This document shows positions 27,795-35,242 of a DNA stretch of 35,242 bases, one piece after another (within the stretch, counting starts at the first letter, position 1; each line of letters begins with the position of its first letter). Source of the DNA: Verrucomicrobiota bacterium (GTDB lineage: Bacteria; Verrucomicrobiota; Verrucomicrobiia; Limisphaerales; JAHDYP01); the NCBI GenBank assembly GCA_023383055.1, contig JAHDYP010000052.1:2867-38108 (forward strand), read 5' to 3'. Under the pieces are notes generated by a model. The model did not search any database. It had not been told where the DNA came from and saw only the letters and a list, made by a program, of their open reading frames with translations. Made by a program: the position numbers and the translations under genes.

Positions 27795-28850
27795 TCAAAG
27801 CGTGCCCGCGCCGGATGTCAGCGTGCGAACGCGGCAAAGGAACATGTCGGCTGTTATGTACAACACCGAGCCGTCATTGCCCCAGGCGCAGTTGGCGGTG
27901 GCCTCACCGGTATTGATGATGCCCAGGAGGGTGGCATCCGGGGCGATGACCAGCACGCCGCCGGGGCCGGTGGCGAACAGGTTGCCCTGGCGATCGACTT
28001 TCAGGCCGTCGGGGAGCCCCTTGCGGCCCGAGCGCAAAGGGGCGGCGTCGAAGAAGACGCGTTCGTGTTGGAGGGAGCCATCCGGCGCGACGTCAAAAGC
28101 CATGATCACCGGGCGTTGGGAATCCGAAACGGCGACATAAAGGATGCGTTCATCGGGGGAAAAGGCGATTCCATTGGGAAAGGTGAGCCGGTCGGTCAGC
28201 AGCTCGAGTTGCCCGTCGGCGGCGAGTCGGAACACGCCACTGAACATCAGTTCTTTGGCGGGATCGTCGTTGAGTTTTTCGAGGCCGTAGGGGGGGTCGG
28301 TGAAATAGAGGTCTCCGTTGGAACGGTATACGGCGTCATTGGGGCTGTTAAAGCGCCGGTATTGATAGAAACGGGCCAGGGTCTGGAACGTCCAGTCGGG
28401 CTCGAGCCGAGCCATCCGCCGGTCGCCGTGCTGGCAGAGGACCAGTCGTCCCTCCGGATCAAGGAGGAGCCCGTTCGAGCCGGGTTCGCCGCCGCGGTTC
28501 CGCGGGCCGGTATAGCCGCTAGGCCTGAGGAATACGGTGGCCTCGCCACCTTCCGCCCATTTGTACACGGTATTGCGGGGCACGTCGGAGAACAACAAGT
28601 AGTTCCCGTGCGGAACCCAGACGGGGCCCTCGGACCAGTCGAACCCTTCCGCCAGCTTCTCAATGGGGGTTCCCGGCGCGATGAGCAGATCGAGCCTCGG
28701 ATCCAGGCGTTCGATGCTTCCGACGGCCGGATAAGACTCCGCCGCGGGGAGCGGGGGAGGAGCGGGCTTGGAAGTGGAGCGGCAGGCGGTGAGACAGAGG
28801 GCGAGGAGAACGCCGGCGGTTACGCTGCAGGCGAATCGGTGCATTTGCAT
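27795..28850 (-). CDS. SMP-30/gluconolactonase-family lipoprotein
   Basis: Six-bladed beta-propeller of the SMP-30/gluconolactonase/LRE family, 351 residues. The signal peptide ends in the lipobox LTAC with Cys 23, so it is probably lipid-anchored in the envelope; a Pro-rich linker follows. Putative metal and substrate residues: Glu 74 in SEGPVW, Asn 171 in SPNDAVY, Asn 226 in FPNGIAFS and Asp 281 in LPDGLKVD, matching the Glu/Asn/Asp metal triad of the family. The expected reaction is hydrolysis of a sugar lactone, with metal dependence; the exact lactone is unknown. A Met at residue 3 is an alternative start; T precedes ATG. A candidate promoter and operator lie 25-58 nt upstream. The MFS gene follows after 4 nt. 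Confidence 0.9.
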   Translation of the reverse strand: MQMHRFACSVTAGVLLALCLTACRSTSKPAPPPLPAAESYPAVGSIERLDPRLDLLIAPGTPIEKLAEGFDWSEGPVWVPHGNYLLFSDVPRNTVYKWAEGGEATVFLRPSGYTGPRNRGGEPGSNGLLLDPEGRLVLCQHGDRRMARLEPDWTFQTLARFYQYRRFNSPNDAVYRSNGDLYFTDPPYGLEKLNDDPAKELMFSGVFRLAADGQLELLTDRLTFPNGIAFSPDERILYVAVSDSQRPVIMAFDVAPDGSLQHERVFFDAAPLRSGRKGLPDGLKVDRQGNLFATGPGGVLVIAPDATLLGIINTGEATANCAWGNDGSVLYITADMFLCRVRTLTSGAGTL

Positions 28851-28874
28851 ATAGGCGTCGGTTGGTTGGAACCC

Positions 28875-28908
28875 GCACAGAATTGTGTCTGTGCCGCGCT
28901 GGGGTCAA
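28875..28908 (-). promoter_or_regulatory. Candidate promoter with operator-like inverted repeat for the lactonase-MFS pair
   Basis: Read on the - strand, TTGACC (28908-28903) matches five of six -35 positions; after 18 nt AATTCT (28884-28879) is a weak -10. A 20-bp inverted repeat covers this -10: on the + strand GCACAGA (28875-28881), 6-nt spacer, TCTGTGC (28888-28894), perfect in both arms. Such a repeat over a -10 is typical of a repressor operator, perhaps of a LacI or GntR type (inference). The start codon is 25 nt downstream. Confidence 0.4.
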
Positions 28909-28944
28909 GGAAATCCGCCGATCTCAGGGTGCGGTCCTCAAGAG

Positions 28945-28976
28945 CGCAGGGGAAGGCCGGCCGGCCTTCCCCTGCG
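28945..28976 (-). terminator. Perfect 32-nt palindrome downstream of the modular gene
   Basis: CGCAGGGGAAGGCCGG (28945-28960) is followed without any gap by its exact reverse complement (28961-28976). In RNA it makes a stem of up to 14 bp with a 4-nt loop. It is 19 nt after the stop of the modular secreted protein. No T-run follows on either strand, so it may be a non-canonical terminator, an mRNA 3'-end stabiliser or a protein-binding site. Confidence 0.55.
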
Positions 28977-28995
28977 TCGGGACGGAATGAGACGC

Positions 28996-31900
28996 TTACT
29001 GCGCCTGTACCCGGAAGAAGCCGCTGTCCGATTCAATCGGGACCTGGGCTGTGCGCTCAGGGGTGGTGATCACGTCGATCCACTCGGCATCATTCAAGGC
29101 GCCCTTGCGCTGAACGGTGTATAGGGGGCTGTTGCCAGTCCAACTGAGCACGAGTTGAGCCCCCTGGCGCTCGGTGCTGATCCGTGGCGGTTCAGGTTCC
29201 ACTTGCGGCAGGGAGGCGATATCCACGAAGGCGATCTTGTTGTTGGCCGCGGTGGGCCCGCTGGTGAGTGTCAGACGACCGTCGGTGAGGTCGACCACAG
29301 CCGAGCCGGTGATCCAACGTTGCCCGGCGGTGGGAGTGCCGGCGAGGATGGTGATCCCCTCGGCCTGGAGGTCGTAGATACTGTCTGTGGCCGTGGCGTC
29401 GCCGGCCACCGGTTGGACGCGATAACGGCCGTTGGGCAACTCGATTTCCCACCGGGAGCCGGACGGCTGCGCCAGTTGCAGGTGGGTGAGCGTATCGTAC
29501 CGTTCGTCGGGAGAGTTGGCCGCGTTCCGGTTGCGGGCGCTGGTGTTGTTGTCGAGATCCCAGCCGTAGCTGTAGCCGTTGCCCCGATCGCCGAAGGGGG
29601 CGCCGTAGTCGGCCAGATAACCCGCGGGAACGTCGGCCGTGGCATCCTGGAAGTTGATGCTGATGACGCTGCCGACCGCGATCGAAACCGGTTGGGAAAC
29701 GGTGATTTCACCGTTGGCCGCCGTCGCGCGCGCGGTCAGCTCGTAGCGCCCGGGGCTGACATTGTTCCAAGTGAGACCGAAGGGCGCGGTGGTGGCTTCG
29801 CCGATCAGGGTGTCGCCGCTGTGGAGGAATTCGACCTTGACGATCGAGCTTTCCCGGACCTGCGCATCCGCGGTCAGGGTGATCGCGGCGGGCGCGTTCG
29901 GGTAGGCGCTGTTATTGGGCGGACTGGTGATGGAGACGGTGGGGAAGTAGGTGTGAGTGGCGACGGCCGCGATGACCACGCCGTACATATTGCGGCCGCC
30001 GTTGTCGGGTTGGTAGAGCGCGAATGTTCCGGCGGGAACCTGCTTGTAGTAAACGGAAGCATACTGGTTGATACCGGCTCCCGGTCCCACGCCGTCGGCA
30101 CCTTCGTCGACACCGATTTCGTCGGGCACAGTGGGGTTGGCGGCGCGGTTAAGCCCGTTGAGCACGGGTTGGAAGCCCTCGGTTGAGAGCCAGGTCATGG
30201 CGGTCCATTGGTTGAGCGGCAGGTTGGACTCAGGCGGGTCGGCGGCGCTGCCGTCGGTGAGACGGTTGTCGACCAGCACGTAGACGAAGGCGGGTTCCGC
30301 GACCGTGACATCCAGCCGTAGGGTCGCGTTATCGCGGTTATCGTTGCGGATCATGATGTACTCGCGGCCCACGAGATAAGAGGGCAGACCCAGTTCCGCT
30401 GTCGCGGAATTCCACTGGTGCACGCGGTCGCGGAAGGCCGGCACGTCTTCGGCAAACCGTCCAACCTGGTAGGGGCCCAGGTTCGGATGCACGAAGATCT
30501 CACCGGTGTATTGCGCCGGGGTATTGACGGAATCGTCGCCGCCGGTTTCGACCACGGAGGTGATGATGGCGGGATGGGCCACGGTGGTGAAGGACCATGG
30601 GTGGGTGTAACTGCCGCCGGTGGTGCTGCCATAGGCGATGGTGACGTCGCAGAGGGTGTTCAGAGGCAGCAGGCCCGGAGCGTAGGTGACCGCGACGCCG
30701 TTGTCGGTTGGCGTGATCGAGGCCGCGGCGGTCACGTCGACACCGTTGAAGCTCAGTTGCACGGTGCCCGGGGCTACCTCCGACGACCCGTTGGCGAGAC
30801 GGATTTCGAGCTGCGCAGCTTGGGCCACGCCCTTTTCCCCGGCGCCGGGGATGGTCCGGCTGACGTAAGGTTGCGACGGCGCGTCCGCGACGGGTACCAG
30901 GAAGAGGAAGTTCAACCTGGCGGCGCGTTGGAGTGCCGCGGGCAGCGAGGTGAGACGCAGGGTTCGAGTGCCCGACAAAGCCATGCGCGCGGGCGCGCCG
31001 GCCGCGTCGAGCAGCGGCAGGTAATGGTAAGCGCCGCCGGCTGGTCCCGGCGCCACCGTAAAGGTCCCGAGCGGGAAGGCGTTCTGGTCGGTGGTCGCGG
31101 GGTCTCCCTGCACCACGGAGAATTCCACCGGATGCGGGAACGCGCCGGCGGACGCACGGAGGTAGACTTCGTAGGTGCCCTCGGGGAGGACCCGGGTGTA
31201 ATTGAGCCAATTGCCGACGTCGAAGTTGCCGATTTGATGATCGGTGGCGCCGGCGCTGGTGAACGCCTGGCGTTGGCCGTCCGTGCCCAGGGAGATGGCG
31301 ACGTGATCATTGGTGCGATAGAGCGCCGCCAGATTGGTTACGGCAACGTTGTAGGCGTAATCGATCCCGGGCGTGCCCGTCCGGCCCGCATAGCTCCCCG
31401 GCGGAGCGGGGCTGACGAAATTGCCGCCGCCGTAGTTGTAGTCTTCCACCTCGATCACGACCGCGTCGGCGGTGCTCCAGGTGTCGAAAGTCACGACTTG
31501 CGTGGTGGTGCGCCCGGATTGATCCGCGACGCTGAGCTCAGCGCGGTAGCTCCGGTTTGGCTCCAGGTTTGGGTAAGCCACGGTGCGGGCGGTGGAGGTG
31601 CCGCCGATCACCAGTGCCGTCGAGACGTCTTCGCCGTTGAGGATCACTTGGATGTTGGCCGGTTCGAGCCGGTTGGGGGTGACGGTGGAGACGTCAAATT
31701 GGAGTCCAGCAGCCGCGTCATGGAACAGGGTGTTGTTGGCCGGGACCAGGTTCGCGATCACGGGCGGATTGTTCACCGAGGTTGGCAGCGGGGTGATCAC
31801 CACGCCATACATGTTTCGTCCCGCTTCCCCCATCTCATAAAGGGGGATGGAGAAGGTGACGTCGCTAAACTGGGCCCGGTATACGGAGGAGAAGCTCTCG

Positions 31901-32484
31901 ATGGACGTGCCGGGCCCGGTGCCGCCGGCGTTTTCATCGACGCCGACTTCGTCCGGGATCGTGTCATTGTTCGCGCGATTGTGCCCCGTGAACACCGGTT
32001 CGAAATCAAGCGAGTAGAGCCACGGCATGAGGGTCCACTCCACCAACGGGGCGCCCCCATGGGGCGGATCGGCTGCCGAGCCGTCGCTCAGCCGATTGTC
32101 GATGAGGAGATAGACGAACACCGGTTCAGACACCGAGACGTCGAGTCCGAACGTGGGGTTGTCGCGGTTATCGTTCCGGATCATGATGTATTCGCCCCCC
32201 AGCAGATAGGAGGGCAGGGGGAGGGCGGCGGTCGCGCCGTTCCATTGGTGGGTGCGATCGCGGAAAGCCGGGACATCTTCGCCGAAAGTGCCCAGGGTGA
32301 TCTCGCCGAGATTGGGATGGGTGAAGGTCTGGCCGCTGTATTGCGCGGGGGTATTCACGGAGTCATCACCGCTGAACTCCGTCAACCCGGTGATTAAAGG
32401 ATCACCGAGCAGGCTTGGGCTGAGCAGGAAGAGCCAGCAGGCGATCACGGCGAGCGGCCTTCTCATTCTTGGTTGTGTGCGCAT
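28996..32484 (-). CDS. Large secreted modular protein with duplicated domain, Ig-like, CBM6-like and malectin-like modules
   Basis: 1162 residues from ATG 32484, supported by GGAG 9 nt upstream; a GTG at 32499 is in frame but lies in that site. Signal peptide at about 1-28 (MRRPLAVIACWLFLLSPSLLG). Modules, by eye: repeat A 31-235; Ig-like 239-335; CBM6-like 343-531 (VIEVEDYNYGGG, NWLNYTRVLPEGTYEVYLRA); Ig-like 538-637; repeat B 641-843; Ig-like 848-940; malectin-like 941-1092 (INFQDATADVPAGYLADYG, GRYRVQPVAGD); C-terminal beta-rich tail 1099-1162 ending SGFFRVQAQ. Repeats A and B share PAFRDR-HQWN, EYIMIRNDNRDN, DGSAADPP and GRNMYGVVI. No catalytic domain is recognised. It is likely an extracellular or surface glycan-binding protein; the tail resembles ones common on verrucomicrobial secreted proteins (recall, not searched). 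Confidence 0.85.
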   Translation of the reverse strand: MRTQPRMRRPLAVIACWLFLLSPSLLGDPLITGLTEFSGDDSVNTPAQYSGQTFTHPNLGEITLGTFGEDVPAFRDRTHQWNGATAALPLPSYLLGGEYIMIRNDNRDNPTFGLDVSVSEPVFVYLLIDNRLSDGSAADPPHGGAPLVEWTLMPWLYSLDFEPVFTGHNRANNDTIPDEVGVDENAGGTGPGTSIESFSSVYRAQFSDVTFSIPLYEMGEAGRNMYGVVITPLPTSVNNPPVIANLVPANNTLFHDAAAGLQFDVSTVTPNRLEPANIQVILNGEDVSTALVIGGTSTARTVAYPNLEPNRSYRAELSVADQSGRTTTQVVTFDTWSTADAVVIEVEDYNYGGGNFVSPAPPGSYAGRTGTPGIDYAYNVAVTNLAALYRTNDHVAISLGTDGQRQAFTSAGATDHQIGNFDVGNWLNYTRVLPEGTYEVYLRASAGAFPHPVEFSVVQGDPATTDQNAFPLGTFTVAPGPAGGAYHYLPLLDAAGAPARMALSGTRTLRLTSLPAALQRAARLNFLFLVPVADAPSQPYVSRTIPGAGEKGVAQAAQLEIRLANGSSEVAPGTVQLSFNGVDVTAAASITPTDNGVAVTYAPGLLPLNTLCDVTIAYGSTTGGSYTHPWSFTTVAHPAIITSVVETGGDDSVNTPAQYTGEIFVHPNLGPYQVGRFAEDVPAFRDRVHQWNSATAELGLPSYLVGREYIMIRNDNRDNATLRLDVTVAEPAFVYVLVDNRLTDGSAADPPESNLPLNQWTAMTWLSTEGFQPVLNGLNRAANPTVPDEIGVDEGADGVGPGAGINQYASVYYKQVPAGTFALYQPDNGGRNMYGVVIAAVATHTYFPTVSITSPPNNSAYPNAPAAITLTADAQVRESSIVKVEFLHSGDTLIGEATTAPFGLTWNNVSPGRYELTARATAANGEITVSQPVSIAVGSVISINFQDATADVPAGYLADYGAPFGDRGNGYSYGWDLDNNTSARNRNAANSPDERYDTLTHLQLAQPSGSRWEIELPNGRYRVQPVAGDATATDSIYDLQAEGITILAGTPTAGQRWITGSAVVDLTDGRLTLTSGPTAANNKIAFVDIASLPQVEPEPPRISTERQGAQLVLSWTGNSPLYTVQRKGALNDAEWIDVITTPERTAQVPIESDSGFFRVQAQ
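29956..30564 (-). repeat. Repeat B: second copy of the duplicated domain
   Basis: It encodes residues 641-843 of the modular protein. Over the first 126 residues it aligns without gaps to repeat A, with about 70% identity by hand count; a 2-residue gap appears only near GRNMYGVVI. The DNA is also visibly similar, for instance around 30346-30360 and 32178-32192, so the duplication is intragenic. I could not assign it to a named family. Confidence 0.85.
31780..32394 (-). repeat. Repeat A: first copy of the duplicated domain
   Basis: It encodes residues 31-235 of the modular protein, directly after the signal peptide. The conserved elements are GDDSVNTPAQY, HPNLG, EDVPAFRDR, HQWN, EYIMIRNDNRDN, DNRL-DGSAADPP, PDE-GVDE and GRNMYGVVI. 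The many Asp/Asn residues could bind calcium, as in lectin-like beta-sandwiches (inference). Confidence 0.85.
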
Positions 32485-32632
32485 AAGTTGGTTCTCCACG
32501 AATGATGCTTCGTCAGTTTGACTCCGGCAACGCCGGCCATTGGAATGCTAAAGCCTTTTCGAAAGATGGGCCGATCCGTCAAGCCAATTCGCGCCGGGAC
32601 AGCCTGTTTTTGGTGGGACGCGGCGAAACCGG
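32485..32632 (-). other. Spacer between alpha-galactosidase and modular gene
   Basis: 148 nt without a convincing gene. It contains GGAG (32497-32494), the likely ribosome site of the downstream gene, and a small 5-bp inverted repeat CCGGC/GCCGG at 32524-32536. A TTGACG hexamer occurs on the - strand, but no -10 lies at proper distance. No intrinsic terminator for the galactosidase is visible, so co-transcription is possible. Confidence 0.4.
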
Positions 32633-35203
32633 TCACGGCAGAGTCCGCGTTGGACTGGACACGGTGTATCGCCAAACCGCCACGCCGGGCTGATCGTTGA
32701 TGTCGACCAGCAGGCCGTCGTTCATCAGTTCTTTGCCGGAGAGTTTGCGGGTGATCCCGGAACCGAGCTCCGTCAGGGTGTAGTCGGCGCCGGGTTCCAA
32801 GGCGCGGAGCTTGAATCGGGCGGCCTCATAGAAGCTGCGATGGCGTCGGAACACTTTGACCGCGCCTTCCGCCGCTTCGGGTCGGTCGAATTGCCAGGCC
32901 ATCCAGGCCGTGTCATCGCGGGTCCAGGGTGTGAGTGGATAGAAGTCCCCGTAAAAGCACGGTGCGATCAGCCGCCATTGTCCGATGAGCCGGCGCAAGG
33001 CGGGATAATCGAGTTCGTGGATTCGGACGTCGACGCCGAGCGCGAGGCTGGGGGCGACGTTGCTCCAGAAGGCGTACGGTTCGACGGGTGTGGGACCGCT
33101 GCCGTAATAGGGGGCGTTGCGCGTGGCGACCGTGCCGGTGCCGTGGAACGGCAGCCAGAGGGAGATGCCGTGCGTCATGCACTGGTGTCCGACGGCTTCG
33201 TAAGCGTAGTCACTCCGCCACAATGGCACCGCGCGGCGCATGGATTCCAGGTCGTTGCGCCGCCCACCGCTGGCGCAGGAATCGATCAGCAACCGGGGAT
33301 GGCGCCGTCGCAACTCGTCCCAATAGGCCAGGTAACCGGTCACGTGCCGGATTTCGGTGATGCCCTGCCGGTCTCCGGCGTCGGCGCCGCGCCAATGCTT
33401 GAGCGGGTCCATGTTGAAATCCTGGCGGTAAAGATCGATTCCCTGGCTGGTCAGCAGTGCATCGACGCGCTCGGTGAGCCAGGCGCGGGCGTCGTCGTTG
33501 CCGAGGTTCAGCAGGCCGCCCAAACGGCCGCCGAGGACCCAATCCGGGCGGTTTTCGGCGAGCCAGGTGCCGGCGGTGACCCGTTCGGGCTCGAACCAGA
33601 GCAGGGTTTTCAGGCCGAGCTTGTGGGCGTGGTCGGACACCGCGCGCAGCCCGTGCGGGAACCGGTTGGTATCGACTTCCCAGGTGCCGACTCTGGGCCA
33701 ACCACCGCCGTGATGCACGTACCAGCCGGCGTCCATCCACCAGTAGTCCAGCCGGATGCCTTCTTCGAGGTAGCGGTCGATGAACCAGGTCTGGTTGGTT
33801 TCGTTGGCGTTGATCATCTCGTCGTACTGGCGCGAGCTCGAGGCCATCAGCTGCGGTTGCGGCAGGCGCCCGCCGGCGCGCGGCATCGAATGCGTCATCA
33901 TCCAGCGGCGCCAGAGGTTTTGACTGCGGATCCAGTCGCCGCGGTAGAAGAGCAGGACGATCAGCGGACTGCGGACTTCTTCCCCGGGCCACAGGGTGAA
34001 GTGGGTCAGTTCCTGTCCCGCCACGAGCTGCAGGTTGCGACCGCCGTCGCGCGTGAAGGTGGCGGCCCACTGTCCGGGCCAGCCCACGGCGGTGATCAGC
34101 CCGCGGCCGCCCCATTCGAGGTTGAAGTAGGACCAGTCGGCATTGGTCGGCCGGCCGCCGGCACCGCCGAGGCGATGGGTGGCGCCCGGTCCCAGGAGGG
34201 TTTCACGGGGACCATAATCGTTTCCGTCGGCTGGCGAGCCGAAGTGGTGATGGAGATGGAACTCGGCGGTGGTGCTGCCGTTGAGCCCGAGATCGAGGGC
34301 CTGGATCTTCTCGAGGATCGGGGTATTGGCCGTGCCGGTGTTGCGGAAATAAAGGGTCCACTCGGTAACGGGGAAATCCCGGTAGGTGATGCCCACGCAC
34401 CGCACTTGCAGACCGCTGGCGGGGTCGCGGTAAGTCAGGACCTGTTCGGTGCGCAGGGCGTCGAGCGGCCGCGTTTGGATGGCGGTCGACCATTGGGGAA
34501 GCAGTTCGGTGGACGGACGTCCGCCGTAGTGAAAGGAGAACGGCGGCACGACTGGTGAGAGCGCAGGTGCGGGCGTCTCCTCTCGGGGCAGGTCCTGGAG
34601 GCGGATTTGGCTGCCGTTGCGGAGTTGGACGGTGGCATCGGCCCAGAGGGCCTGATCCCAACCGCGGCCGTCGCCGCCATCGCCCACCGCGATCTCGAAC
34701 TCAGCGGCGCCGTTCAAGGGAACCTCCAGCGCGAGCGGCGGGTCGCCGAGCCGCCGGACCCCGGAGGCGAACCTCTCGCGGCCGCTTACGGAGATATGAA
34801 ATGTCACGGAACCATTGCCCATGGCCGCGCCGCGACGGGTGTCGTCATTGTTCTCGAGTCCGACCTTGGCCGCGAACCATTCGCCGGGGGCTTCCAGGTG
34901 AACCCGAAATCGTTTGTTGGCGTTGAAGGCCAGTCCGTGGCCGTAGGTTTGATCTCCGATTTGGAACGGTGTGCCGCGCCATGACTGGCCGCGGGAGATT
35001 CCGTCGCTTGCGTCTTCGGCCAGCAGCTCGAGGCGGGGTGGGGGCGGCGGCGGTGGCTGCCCCCAGAGCGGACTGAGTTGACGGTCGCGCAATCCGAAGT
35101 CTTCCGGTCCCGGCGTGACGGCATGCGATTGAACCGCCATGGCCAACCCGATCCAGAGATAACGCCGAAGGGAAAGCGGGCCGGCTGGGGAGGCTTTCAT
35201 CAT
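32633..35203 (-). CDS. Secreted NPCBM-domain alpha-galactosidase, GH36 (clan GH-D)
   Basis: 856 residues from ATG 35203; in-frame starts also exist at 35200 (ATG), 35221 (ATG) and 35236 (TTG). The chosen one gives a normal signal peptide with core YLWIGLAMAV and a cleavage site after SHA. A seven-Pro run follows, then an NPCBM domain at about 56-196 (GQSWRGTPFQIGDQTYGHGL, GWDQALWADA). The GH36 beta-supersandwich and TIM barrel come next: LDYWWMDAGWY, LLWFEPERV, LYRQDFNMDP with the probable nucleophile Asp (codon 33419-33421) and PLWRSDYAYE with the probable acid/base Asp (codon 33209-33211). It should hydrolyse terminal alpha-galactosyl residues outside the cytoplasm. A related alpha-N-acetylgalactosaminidase activity cannot be excluded. 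First gene of the accessory block in the window; its promoter is beyond the right edge or in the last 40 nt. Confidence 0.88.
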   Translation of the reverse strand: MMKASPAGPLSLRRYLWIGLAMAVQSHAVTPGPEDFGLRDRQLSPLWGQPPPPPPPRLELLAEDASDGISRGQSWRGTPFQIGDQTYGHGLAFNANKRFRVHLEAPGEWFAAKVGLENNDDTRRGAAMGNGSVTFHISVSGRERFASGVRRLGDPPLALEVPLNGAAEFEIAVGDGGDGRGWDQALWADATVQLRNGSQIRLQDLPREETPAPALSPVVPPFSFHYGGRPSTELLPQWSTAIQTRPLDALRTEQVLTYRDPASGLQVRCVGITYRDFPVTEWTLYFRNTGTANTPILEKIQALDLGLNGSTTAEFHLHHHFGSPADGNDYGPRETLLGPGATHRLGGAGGRPTNADWSYFNLEWGGRGLITAVGWPGQWAATFTRDGGRNLQLVAGQELTHFTLWPGEEVRSPLIVLLFYRGDWIRSQNLWRRWMMTHSMPRAGGRLPQPQLMASSSRQYDEMINANETNQTWFIDRYLEEGIRLDYWWMDAGWYVHHGGGWPRVGTWEVDTNRFPHGLRAVSDHAHKLGLKTLLWFEPERVTAGTWLAENRPDWVLGGRLGGLLNLGNDDARAWLTERVDALLTSQGIDLYRQDFNMDPLKHWRGADAGDRQGITEIRHVTGYLAYWDELRRRHPRLLIDSCASGGRRNDLESMRRAVPLWRSDYAYEAVGHQCMTHGISLWLPFHGTGTVATRNAPYYGSGPTPVEPYAFWSNVAPSLALGVDVRIHELDYPALRRLIGQWRLIAPCFYGDFYPLTPWTRDDTAWMAWQFDRPEAAEGAVKVFRRHRSFYEAARFKLRALEPGADYTLTELGSGITRKLSGKELMNDGLLVDINDQPGVAVWRYTVSSPTRTLP

Positions 35204-35242
35204 GGCCAATCGTCCCCTCATCGCCCGACCTGTCAAGCGTTC

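Noticed and set aside
30418..32397. 659-codon + strand frame opposite the modular protein gene
   Set aside because: The Gly/Arg/Val/Asp-rich composition is a shadow of the - strand gene; the - strand frame has a signal peptide, a Shine-Dalgarno site and duplicated domains.
32497..32499. GTG 32499 as start of the modular protein
   Set aside because: This GTG is part of the GTGGAG that serves as ribosome site for ATG 32484, which gives a cleaner signal peptide.
32463..32675. 70-codon - strand frame bridging the spacer after the galactosidase
   Set aside because: It overlaps both neighbouring genes, has no recognisable domain or ribosome site, and looks like chance.

Overview
The window carries one long, almost gap-free core block of transcription and translation genes on the + strand (about 187-26272), followed after a strong terminator by four convergent accessory genes on the - strand (26444 to the right edge). 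Base composition is GC-rich. I infer a member of the Verrucomicrobiota, probably near Limisphaerales/Pedosphaera. The reasons are the alpha-subunit and ribosomal protein sequences, the scarcity of Shine-Dalgarno sites, zinc-free S14 and S4, the lack of rpmD, and a very large secreted modular protein with a C-terminal beta-rich tail ending in a Phe-Phe-Arg motif. This is a judgement from remembered families; no database was searched.

Core block: rpoB-rpoC, then a likely extended -10 promoter and structured leader in front of rpsL-rpsG, an intrinsic-terminator-like hairpin, fusA, then rpsJ-rplC-rplD-rplW-rplB-rpsS-rplV-rpsC-rplP-rpmC-rpsQ (S10 operon), rplN-rplX-rplE-rpsN-rpsH-rplF-rplR-rpsE-rplO-secY (spc operon), map-infA-rpmJ, and rpsM-rpsK-rpsD-rpoA-rplQ (alpha operon). 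Three genes usual in this order are missing: tuf after fusA, rpmD between rpsE and rplO, and adk between secY and map. Spacers are mostly 3-25 nt, and map/infA/rpmJ overlap one another. Only about a third of the start codons have a convincing Shine-Dalgarno site, but 31 of 34 have a pyrimidine directly before the start codon (23 T, 8 C). Several proteins (S12, L3, S11, L17, EF-G) carry Lys/Ala/Pro-rich low-complexity tails; the S11 one is a 76-residue N-terminal extension.

Accessory block, in transcription order from the right edge leftwards: a secreted NPCBM-GH36 alpha-galactosidase; a 1162-residue secreted modular protein with two copies of a roughly 205-residue domain flanking Ig-like and CBM6-like modules; an SMP-30/gluconolactonase-type lipoprotein; and an MFS transporter 4 nt behind it. 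A perfect 32-nt palindrome ends the modular gene. A separate candidate promoter with an operator-like inverted repeat precedes the lactonase-MFS pair. Together these look like a small glycan or sugar-acid utilisation locus: bind and cleave an alpha-galactosyl glycan outside the cell, hydrolyse a sugar lactone at the envelope, and import the product. That pathway is inference.

Nothing here is a clear, entirely new system. The best leads are the duplicated domain protein, the map-infA-rpmJ overlap, the S11 extension and the start-codon -1 bias.
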